Shown here: in pieces, positions 1-7,200 of the stretch | Layout of the letters: each line of letters begins with the position of its first letter | Numbering within the stretch: position 1 is the first letter of the stretch | Assembly: GCA_019245995.1 (NCBI GenBank) | Contig: JAFAQW010000062.1 | Location: forward strand, 1 to 8,921 | Length of the DNA: 8,921 nt | Direction: 5' to 3' | Source: Vulcanimicrobiota bacterium | GTDB taxonomy: Bacteria; Vulcanimicrobiota; Vulcanimicrobiia; Vulcanimicrobiales; Vulcanimicrobiaceae | Made by a program: the position numbers and the translations under genes | Notes under the pieces: model-generated | Told to the model about the DNA's origin: nothing | The model's database searches: none | Seen by the model: the letters and a program-made list of their open reading frames with translations, nothing else

Positions 1-792
1 GGTGCGCTCCCATTGGCGGAAGTTTTCGAGGAGCGTGTCGCGGGGCGGTTCGGGCCGGGGACGACGACCGCCGACCTGCGGCGCCGGCGGTGGTTTTCGC
101 TCTCGCGCCGCGTCGTGAAAGCGACCGCACTGCGCGAACCGTACCGCCGCGAAGCGCTCGTCGAAACGCGCGAGAACGTGGAGCGCGATCTAGCCCGCAT
201 GGAAGATATCGTCCGTCGCGGCGGCACATTCTATCTCACGCCCGAGGGAAAGTATTCCGTTGACGGACGGATCGGGCCGATGCGTGGCGTTGTGGAACGG
301 CTTGCGCCTCTATCGACGGTCTATCTGGCAGGCGTCAGTTACGATCCTTTCGTCTCGAAGCGGTTTTCGATGCTCTACCGCATCGCGCGCTTCGGCACCG
401 TCGCCGACGGCGCCGCGATGACGGCGATGACGCGAACGTTGGCCGCGATTCGTCCCATCGTCACCAGCCAAGTCCTCAGCGCGTGGTTGCTCTCGCATGG
501 TGGCTCGTTCACGGAAGACGACGCGGTGCTGGCCGTGCAGTCGGCACTGAAGGGGCTTCCCGGCGGCGTCTTCGTGGACCCGGAGCTCCGACGCGACCCC
601 GCGCGCCTCGTCCGCAAGTCGCTGCCGTTACTCGTTTCCTGGAAGATTCTCGAACGCGACGGTGAGCGCTATCGCCTCGCGGCAGAGCGCCTTCATCCGC
701 AGTTTCCGTTCGTCAACGACATCGTCGCCCACCAAACCGCGTTCTTGGAAGAAACCCTCAGCAATGCCGCGTACGCGCGGCGTCAAGCGTAA
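1..792 (+). CDS. Glycerolipid acyltransferase-like protein, C-terminal part (5' truncated by window edge)
   Basis: The reading frame is open from the first base, with no stop and only a TTG at 13 as a possible start, so the gene probably begins upstream of the window. Numbering from that TTG, residues 71-100 look like the third conserved block of PlsC/PlsB-type glycerol-phosphate acyltransferases: a TPEGKYS segment (P77, E78, G79) followed by DGRIGPMRG, comparable to the family's FPEGTRS acyl-acceptor loop. A block-IV-like strand (STVYLAGVSYDPF, 102-113) follows. The region after about 130 is helical and ends with a VNDIVAHQ segment that recalls the C-terminal part of PlsB-like enzymes. The expected role is acyl transfer to glycerol-3-phosphate or lysophosphatidate at the inner membrane. 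The HxxxxD catalytic motif should lie upstream and cannot be checked here. The end overlaps the converging alkyltransferase-like gene by 10 bases. The coding call is firm; the family assignment is moderate. Confidence 0.62.
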   Translation, partial: GALPLAEVFEERVAGRFGPGTTTADLRRRRWFSLSRRVVKATALREPYRREALVETRENVERDLARMEDIVRRGGTFYLTPEGKYSVDGRIGPMRGVVERLAPLSTVYLAGVSYDPFVSKRFSMLYRIARFGTVADGAAMTAMTRTLAAIRPIVTSQVLSAWLLSHGGSFTEDDAVLAVQSALKGLPGGVFVDPELRRDPARLVRKSLPLLVSWKILERDGERYRLAAERLHPQFPFVNDIVAHQTAFLEETLSNAAYARRQA

Positions 793-1253
793 CCGCGCTC
801 GAAAGCGACGAGGCGGCGGCGCATCGAACGCGGGCCCGCGCCGCGGAGGCGGCCGTCGCTCCCCACGACGCGATGCGCCGGCACGAATAAGGCCAGCGGC
901 GTGAGTGACATCGCCCGCGCAACTCCCCGATGCGAGAGCGGACGACCAATGGCGCGCGCCACGTCGGAATACGACACGAACTCTCCAAACGACAACGTTG
1001 CGACCGCGCGCCAAACCAACATGCAGAACTCCGAACCGTCGAGCGCGAGCGGCAAATCGAATCGGACCAGCTCGCGCGCAAAGTATGCCTCGACCTGCGC
1101 GGCGGCTCTTCGAAGCAAAGGGTCGCTTGGATTGCCATCGTTCCCACGGCGCGCGGCAACGAAATCGCTTCCAACGATCTCCGAACCGTTGCTTAAAATC
1201 AACAAATCGCGGTCCAACGGCGTCGGAATGCGATAGCGCATAGGTTTTACCAC
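783..1253 (-). CDS. Alkyltransferase-like (ATL) protein: O6-alkylguanine-DNA alkyltransferase homologue with PAHR in place of PCHR
   Basis: This is a 156-residue protein with the two-domain Ogt/MGMT layout. Residues 1-72 form the N-terminal alpha/beta domain, ending in the typical AYFARELVRFDLPL segment. The C-terminal DNA-binding domain starts at FCMLVWRAV (76-84). VSYSDVARAIGRP (93-105) carries the Tyr (Y95) and the recognition-helix region, and R109 sits exactly 17 residues before the active-site position, where human AGT has its nucleotide-flipping Arg128. The active site reads VPAHRVVGSDG (124-134), so catalytic Cys is Ala126 (codon GCG at 876-878). The hinge Asn of NGRNP-type loops is also lost (SLTP, 116-119). 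Known ATL proteins bind O6-alkylguanine without repairing it and hand it to nucleotide excision repair; they carry Trp or Ala here. That role is inferred. The start is GTG at 1253, or ATG at 1241; neither has a good Shine-Dalgarno, and the ATG gives a more usual N-terminus. Confidence 0.85.
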   Translation of the reverse strand: MVKPMRYRIPTPLDRDLLILSNGSEIVGSDFVAARRGNDGNPSDPLLRRAAAQVEAYFARELVRFDLPLALDGSEFCMLVWRAVATLSFGEFVSYSDVARAIGRPLSHRGVARAMSLTPLALFVPAHRVVGSDGRLRGAGPRSMRRRLVAFERGYA

Positions 1254-1309
1254 GGACGAGGGGCAACTGCTGACGTCTGGCGCACGTTCCTCAAACGTAG
1301 GAGGCCTTC
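1254..1309. other. Divergent intergenic gap between the ATL gene and the S53 peptidase gene
   Basis: Only 56 bases separate the two divergent start codons, so any promoters for both genes must lie here or inside the opposing coding region. I see no convincing -35/-10 pair on either strand. The stretch contains the palindrome GACGTC (1272-1277) and a small inverted repeat, ACGTT (1284-1288) with AACGT (1294-1298) around a 5-base loop, immediately before the peptidase Shine-Dalgarno. Both are short enough to be chance. Confidence 0.4.
1299..1304 (+). promoter_or_regulatory. Strong Shine-Dalgarno of the S53 peptidase
   Basis: AGGAGG lies 5 bases before the GTG at 1310 and is a full match to the anti-Shine-Dalgarno core. 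It decides the start: GTG gives a protein beginning with a clean lipoprotein signal peptide. It is clearly the strongest ribosome binding site in the window. Confidence 0.85.
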
Positions 1310-2647
1310 GTGAATCGTAGCATTCATCCGTTGTTTTCTCTCGCGATCATTGCCGCTTTAGCGGCGTGCAGCGCGAGCTCGGTAACTCCCGCGCTGACGG
1401 CGAATTCCGCGGCATCGGCTCGTTCCGGCGATAACGATGTTCCGTTCGTCGGTCAAAACGCCGCACGCAAGCTCTGTCCGGCGCCGGCCGACGGCTCGTT
1501 GCAGTGTTTTGGCTGGATGCGAACCGACGTGATGTTGAGCGCCGCGGTCGCGCCGCAAGTTCAAGGCGCGACGAGCTGTCCGTTCAGCCAGGGCTATTGT
1601 GCGATCGATCTGCAAGAGGCGTATCATTTGCCGTCGGTGACGAAGGGCGCCGGCGCGGTCGTGGCAATCGTGGATGCCTACAACTACCCTCACGCCAACG
1701 CTGATCTCGCCGTCTATCGGAAGACGATGGGATTGAAGGCATGCGACACCAAGAGCAAGTGCCTGCGGATCGTCAATCAAAACGGCAATCCCTCACCCTT
1801 GCCGGGGCCGCCGCCGCCGAGTCAAGACTGGAGGGGCGAACAATCGCTCGATCTCGACATGGTTTCGGCGATCTGTCCGAACTGCAAGATCATTCTGGTC
1901 CAGGCAAACAACAACAACACGAACAGTCTCTACGCCGGAGTGAAGACTGCCGGGCACATCGGCGCGAGGTACATCGGCAACTCGTGGGGCGGCCCCGAGT
2001 CGGGCGGCGACAACCCGATATTCCACCAGGCAGGGGTCGTCATCACGGCGGCGGCCGGCGATAACGGCGGCGGCGGGACGTACGGCGGTCCATCGCAGCC
2101 CTGCACGTACACCTACGTCGTCTGCGTCGGAGGCACGTATCTGGCTCGCGCGCACAACAAGCGCGGCTGGACCGAGGACGTATGGAACGACTTTACCTAC
2201 ACGGTGTGCGGCGGGCCGTGCGGCGCGACGGGAAGCGGCTGCAGTAGAGTAATTCCTAAACCGTCATGGCAAAACGACACCGGCTGCCACATGCGCTCGG
2301 CCGCCGACATCTCGGCGGACGCGTCGCTGCGCACGCCGCTCATCGTCTACAACTCCGAAGAGGGATGCTCGCCCCCGAACTGCTGGTACTTGTTCAGCGG
2401 CACCAGCGCCTCGACCCAAATCGTCGCCGCGGCATTTGCCTTAGCGGGTAACGGCTCGAGGCTGACCGGTGCAGCGCACATCTGGAGCCACCACGCCCAC
2501 AATCTCAACGACGTGATCAAGGGCAATAACATCGACCCGCATCTTGGCGTTAACTGCGCGTCCTCCGTCAAGTACATCTGTTTCGCGCGGTTAGGATTCG
2601 ACGGCCCCACGGGGTGGGGGACGCCCTACGGAGTCGGAGCGCTCTAA
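1310..2647 (+). CDS. S53 family (sedolisin-type) serine-carboxyl peptidase, probable lipoprotein
   Basis: This 445-residue protein starts at GTG. Residues 1-20 are a lipoprotein signal peptide (hydrophobic 8-19, lipobox LAAC, lipidation Cys20), so the enzyme should be anchored outside the cytoplasm. The catalytic domain runs from about 95 to the end. The sedolisin residues are visible: E177 and D181 in GEQSLDLD, D251 in AAAGDNGGGG (oxyanion Asp), and nucleophile S366 in SGTSAS. The C-terminal calcium-site elements are present as NDVIKGNN (D401) and GFDGPTGWGTP (D431). The CPNC motif (189-192) after the Glu/Asp helix and the GSGCS...DTGC segment (309-326) resemble a prodomain-poor subgroup I recall from actinobacterial and acidobacterial genomes. 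Only about 75 residues precede the catalytic domain, too few for the roughly 170-residue kumamolisin-type propeptide. Excluding Cys20 there are 18 Cys, mostly in close pairs. Sedolisins usually act on proteins at acidic pH; the substrate here is unknown. Confidence 0.9.
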   Translation: MNRSIHPLFSLAIIAALAACSASSVTPALTANSAASARSGDNDVPFVGQNAARKLCPAPADGSLQCFGWMRTDVMLSAAVAPQVQGATSCPFSQGYCAIDLQEAYHLPSVTKGAGAVVAIVDAYNYPHANADLAVYRKTMGLKACDTKSKCLRIVNQNGNPSPLPGPPPPSQDWRGEQSLDLDMVSAICPNCKIILVQANNNNTNSLYAGVKTAGHIGARYIGNSWGGPESGGDNPIFHQAGVVITAAAGDNGGGGTYGGPSQPCTYTYVVCVGGTYLARAHNKRGWTEDVWNDFTYTVCGGPCGATGSGCSRVIPKPSWQNDTGCHMRSAADISADASLRTPLIVYNSEEGCSPPNCWYLFSGTSASTQIVAAAFALAGNGSRLTGAAHIWSHHAHNLNDVIKGNNIDPHLGVNCASSVKYICFARLGFDGPTGWGTPYGVGAL

Positions 2648-2650
2648 ATC

Positions 2651-3094
2651 GTGCTTCGCGCAACCGTCCTGAGCGTTCTGACGATTGCCAGTTGCATGGC
2701 GAGCGCGCCGCAGCAGACTGCCGCAATCCTGAACACGGGCTCGACCAACACGCACGGCTACAAGATCACGGTCGCCGCCGACGGTACCGGTACGGCGGTC
2801 TTGCAGAATCGCGATGGGAGTGCCGCAGGCTCCGTGAAGGCCTTCCACGTGCCGCCCGACGTCGCCGCGCGGTTCTTCGCGGATCTTGCCGCGGCGCGGA
2901 AGAACAAAACCGCGACGGTGCACTGCATGAAGAGCGCGTCGTTCGGCAGCTCTACGCACGTGACGTGGGAGGATTGGCAGTCGGCGGATCTGGATTGCCC
3001 GCCGGCCGATTCCTACACCGGCGCGCTGATCAAGGACGTCGAGAAGATTCGCGACGCGTCCGGCATCCCGGCCTTTCCGCTACGTCAGCCCTAA
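2651..3094 (+). CDS. Small exported protein of unknown function, coupled to the S53 peptidase
   Basis: This 147-residue protein starts at GTG, 3 bases after the peptidase stop, so the two are almost certainly co-transcribed and perhaps translationally coupled. The only upstream Shine-Dalgarno-like sequence (GGAG, 2636-2639) is 11 bases away and weak. Residues 1-19 form a short export signal. It reads either as a lipoprotein signal (IASC, Cys15) or as a normal signal cut near ASA (17-19). The mature part starts with GSTNTHGYKITVAADGTG (30-47), which looks like beta strands, then a helix rich in FFADLAAAR (75-83), then HCMKSASFGSSTHV (91-104) and C116. Cys92 and Cys116 could form a disulfide in the periplasm. 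I recall vaguely similar short exported proteins in other soil bacteria but cannot name a family. Its place behind a secreted peptidase makes an accessory or inhibitor role possible, but nothing in the sequence shows it. The stop overlaps the stop of the converging ompH-like gene. Confidence 0.75.
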   Translation: MLRATVLSVLTIASCMASAPQQTAAILNTGSTNTHGYKITVAADGTGTAVLQNRDGSAAGSVKAFHVPPDVAARFFADLAAARKNKTATVHCMKSASFGSSTHVTWEDWQSADLDCPPADSYTGALIKDVEKIRDASGIPAFPLRQP

Positions 3095-4242
3095 AAGCGA
3101 CGTACCATCGCGGCGAGCCCCGCGGTGAGGTCGACGCTGCCGCGCGGCGGCGTTGTCGTGAGAACAACGCGGCGGAGTCCACGCTCTCGCGCGAGACGCT
3201 CCGCTAGGCGCGCGACGTGCGCGAGTATCGACTGATAGAGTTGTCGGCGATCGCGCTCCAGCGTCCGAATTTGCTCGGCGGCCTGCGCAGCCGACTGCCG
3301 GTCGGTTCGCGCGAGCGCGGCGAACCGTTGCGGGAGCTCGCGTGCCGACGTCCGCAGGGCATCTTCGACGGCGTCGGCGGTTCGGCCGGCGGAATAGCCG
3401 ACAGCAAAGGACCGCATGCGCACGCGGAGGTCCGGCACGTTCGTACCGTGAGACTCCACACGCGAGACACCCAGTCGAATGGCCAAATTCGCGGCCGCCT
3501 TGGAATCAGTTTGCGCGGCAAGGGACGCTGTCGCCTCGGCGCCCTCCCGTGCGAGGCTGGCGCGGTAGGCCGCGAGGATGGCCGCATTGCGACGCTGCCG
3601 GACCGCGAGTGCCGCCTGCTCGGCGCGATTGAGCGCCATGAGCCGACGCTGCAGTGTCGTCCGCTTCGAGCTCGTTAGATGAAGATGTTGGAGCTGCAAG
3701 CGCAGCGCCAGCCGCTGTCCCGCGTCGCGCCTGGCAAGATCGAAGGCGAGCGTCAACTCATCCTCGCGCAACTGCTGTTCGCGCGCCGAGAGCGCGCGCG
3801 CATTGCGTTGCGCGATCGCGCCGGCATACTCGCGCTGGGTATCGTTGGTCTCGCGCGCCAGACCGTCGCGATAGCTGGCCAGAGACGAATCGCCGACGCG
3901 TTGCGAAGCTTCGATGTCGGCGAGCGCGGCGCGCTCATCATCTCGGTCGCGGCGCGTGGGCGCGGTCGCCAGCCGATGCACCTGCGCGGCGGCAGTACTG
4001 GTTCGATGCGCCACAATGGTGGCGCTGCGCTGCGCGTCCCGCGCCGGGTCGACTAATCCGGGCGGCGCCGACGTGCGGCGTAGCGCGCCGATCGCACGGT
4101 CGTACTGGGCGAGCATCGGCGCCAGTGGATGCGCCGAGATCACCGTACCGAGCTTCGCAAAGCCCACCCGTTGCGGCGGAGCGGTCGCGCCGATGAGCGC
4201 AGTAGCGAGCGCCAACGTCGCAGTTGCGGTTGCGCGCGTCAT
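3091..4242 (-). CDS. Long Skp/OmpH-like periplasmic coiled-coil protein
   Basis: This 383-residue protein has a Sec signal peptide at residues 1-21 (cleavage probably after IGATA). The mature N-terminus, RVGFAKLGTVISAHPLAPML (25-44), matches the start of Skp/OmpH-like proteins, where VGxVxxxxVxxxHPxxxxL forms the first strand and helix turn. Most of the remainder is heptad-like, charged Ala/Leu/Arg/Glu helix with almost no Gly or Pro, as in a coiled-coil chaperone arm. It ends with RRVVLTTTPPRGSVDLTAGL (355-374), the strand and DLT turn that close the OmpH fold. The protein is over twice the length of classical Skp (about 160 residues), so the helical part is expanded or duplicated. It has no Cys and only three Lys against dozens of Arg. 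It overlaps the upstream tamB-like gene by ATGA, with GAGGA at 4250-4254 as its ribosome site. A periplasmic role in outer-membrane protein handling is inferred from fold and operon. Confidence 0.72.
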   Translation of the reverse strand: MTRATATATLALATALIGATAPPQRVGFAKLGTVISAHPLAPMLAQYDRAIGALRRTSAPPGLVDPARDAQRSATIVAHRTSTAAAQVHRLATAPTRRDRDDERAALADIEASQRVGDSSLASYRDGLARETNDTQREYAGAIAQRNARALSAREQQLREDELTLAFDLARRDAGQRLALRLQLQHLHLTSSKRTTLQRRLMALNRAEQAALAVRQRRNAAILAAYRASLAREGAEATASLAAQTDSKAAANLAIRLGVSRVESHGTNVPDLRVRMRSFAVGYSAGRTADAVEDALRTSARELPQRFAALARTDRQSAAQAAEQIRTLERDRRQLYQSILAHVARLAERLARERGLRRVVLTTTPPRGSVDLTAGLAAMVRRF

Positions 4243-7200
4243 GGAAACTTCCTCAAGTAGGAAAACGCGATGCCGTTCGTGCCACTCGTGGGCGTAAACG
4301 ACGTCATGTGATTCAAATTCATCACGTCGCTGGCGATGGCTTGCGGTTGCAGCAAGGCGAAGAGCGTCGGCCCTTCCGACGTGAAGGCGATGAGGCGCAG
4401 TCCCGTTCCAACGCTCGGGTGCGCCTCCAGCGTGATGCTCTGCGATCTAGGATAGCCGAAGGTTTGCGAAAAGATCGCGGTAACGGTTTTGCCGAACGCC
4501 TTCATCGCGCTGATGCCGACGCCGCTTTGGATGTCCGTTGTAATCTGTACTTCCGTGAACCCGAGCGAACTGGCGAGCGATGACGACAGTGGTTCCAACA
4601 GCGTCCGGGTGAAGACGGTGTTGAGTTGCCCCAACGCGACGTTGGTGACGGCCGTGGTCGCCGAGAACGGCTCGGCGTTGCCGTGCACGCCTTGCACCGC
4701 GCCGAACTGTTGCGCGCCCACGAGAATGCCCAAGATCTGCTGGCGGCTATACGGAGGATCCGACGCCAACGAGAGATTCATGTTGGTTGCCGGTCCCGTG
4801 ACGTGCAGGCGAATCGCCGTCGCGGGATTCGTCACGAAGGTCGTCGCAACGGCATTCACGTCGGGAATGATTCCGCTCCCCGGGTCGAAACGGACGACGC
4901 CGCGTTCCAGGTTGAAGTTTCGGTAGAAGCTCAGGGAGCCGCCCGTGGATTCGAAACTCCCCGCCAGCGTCGGCGCACGCAGCGAACCGCCGAGCGTTAC
5001 GTCACCGCTTGCGCCGATGTCCACGTTGCGGCTCTGAACGCGCACGTTCGGGCCGGCCGATATCTTGAGCGCGTTGAAGGCGACGTTGGGCAAGAGCGGC
5101 GACTGCTCGTTGCCGCCCTTGCTGCTCAGGAACGCCGTGAGCGGAACGCGCGCGTTGGACACCACGACGTTTCCGGTCACCACGGGCGACGTCGTGCCGC
5201 TTCGCTGCATCGCGACCTCGCCGTCGATTGCGCCGTCGAAGTAATCGGGAAGATCGAAGCGCGCGTTGACGGCGCGGGCCTGCAGCGACATGCGAGCGTC
5301 CGATGGGCGCAGCAACGATGAGACGACGGCGCTGCCGTTCGCCGAGATGCTACCGGGTCCGACGCGACCCTCCGATTCGAGACGCGTCCGCGTTCCTTCG
5401 AAGGTGAGATCGGCGCGCACATTTTCCACCGGCGAGCGTTCCATGGGCCCGCTAAACGTGCCGCGGCGCAATGCGAGGACACCGCTCAGGAGTGGTGCGG
5501 TCATCGTACCCCGCGCGTGCACCTCGCCGTCCACCCGACCGGCGAGCTGCGTGCGCTTGGGCAGCAACGCAACAAAGTTGGAGAGCTCCAAGTCGTCGGC
5601 GCGAAGTTGCGCTGAAATCGGCCCGCGCGCCGGTGCGACGCCTGAGGCCGTGATGGTAATCGGGACCACCGCCGTCGCGAGCGCTCGCCCTTTCGTGAAG
5701 TCTACTTCGCCGTTCGTAACGCGGACAGTGCGGCGATCGATCGCCACGTCGGCCTTGATTTGCGGTATCGTGAGGTCGCGATATCGCGCCGTGCGCAGCG
5801 CGAACGCGTCGCGCAGCACCGGTTCGCGGCGCGTTCCTTCAATGAATAACGTCGAGTCCAGGCTGCCGTCGAATTCCGGCTTCGTTCCGGTCGCCAGGAA
5901 GAAAAAGTGTTGGACGTCGGGGCTCACCGTATGTGCCGAGAGCGCGAGCCGATCTTGCGGGCGGAGGCCGAACGTGCCCGCCAGCGTCGTCGTCATCGAT
6001 GGCACTTCCAGTATCGCGGAACGCACGATCCCGCGGCCGTGCGAAGCGGATGCGCTCAGTTCGAAACGGCGGACGGGCAATCTGCCGGCGGTTCCTCCGA
6101 AGACGGCCGCGTGCACGTCCATCGCGAGGTCGGGGTACACGCCGGCCACCGTTGCCTTGGCATCGAGGCGTCCGGTGACGGGAGCGTCGACGCCCAACAT
6201 CGGCAGCCAGACCGCGAGATCCAAGCCGCGACCGTCCGCGCGTAAGTCGACCGAGCGCTGCGACGGGGACAGGCTTCCGGCAACGTTGACGACACCGGTC
6301 GGACCGCCGAGCCTCGCCACCGTCATTACGCGGTCCCCCGCGGTATGCCAGCGTGCGACGACGTTCCCCAGATCGAGCCGGCGAAACCGCGCGCCGGTAA
6401 AACGTGCGACGCCCGTGCTGCTCTCTACCATTGCGTTGCGTACGGATGCGGCGAGTGTCAAGTGGCCACGTCCGGCAAACATGTCGCCCGCGTCGAAGAA
6501 ATCGTTGAGGTCGCTGAGGTCGAGATCGGGTGCGTCCACCGAGACGTGCTGCGTTGCTCCGGCGGCGTCCGCCGAGAGGGCGAGTGCGCTCGACCCGACG
6601 ACGACTCGTCCCGCGGTCACGGAGAACGCGCTCCGCGAAGCTTCAACGTCGCCGCTGAAGCCGCGAAAGGCGAGCCCGTTCACCGAACCTTCGGGCGCAC
6701 GAACGCGGCCGGCAACGCTCGCCGCACTGCCGGCGCCCCTGACACGAACGTCCGCATCGAAGCTGCCTTGCACCAGATCCGCCAATTGCGGCCGCGCCAG
6801 CGCCATGACGGTCCGCGCGTCCGACGTGTGAACGTCGGCCGCCAAGTCGTAACGCGGCGGCAAGGCGCTCCCCGGAGCAATACCTGCGATGGTTCCGGCT
6901 AAGCCGACGAAGAGCGGTCCGATCGCCGCCTGCGTATCGTACAACAACGCCGAGCCGTTGCGATAATCGACCGCAGCATTACCGTTGACGTTGAAGTCGC
7001 GGTAGCGCATGCCGGATGCAACGACGGTACCAACCACGTGCGGCGCTCCGGGCGTGCCGTCCACGCTCGCGGCGAAGCTCGCGGCGCGACCGAAGTTTCC
7101 GAACACGGCGCCCCGCATCGTGCCGTTGCGCAACGCGACGCGCGCTTGCGCCGTCGCAGCGCCCCATTCGCCGCGCAACGCGCCCGCGGCGCCCACACCC

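Noticed and set aside
628..1266. A 212-codon minus-strand frame overlapping the ATL gene
   Set aside because: The overlapping 783-1253 frame has a full family match to alkyltransferases; this one is Arg-rich with no motif.
2782..2795. GGTACCGGTACGG near-palindrome in the small exported gene
   Set aside because: It encodes the natural GTGT residues of the protein and is isolated, so a regulatory role is not supported.
3654..4196. A 180-codon plus-strand frame opposite the ompH-like gene
   Set aside because: Composition is Arg/Ala/Ser shadow coding and the opposite strand carries signal peptide, OmpH-like ends and a coupled start.
5266..6831. A 521-codon open frame on the plus strand opposite the tamB-like gene
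   Set aside because: Its protein is Arg/Ser/Thr/Pro-rich with no recognisable fold, it lies wholly antisense to a firmly identified gene, and such long antisense frames are common by-products of high-GC codon bias.
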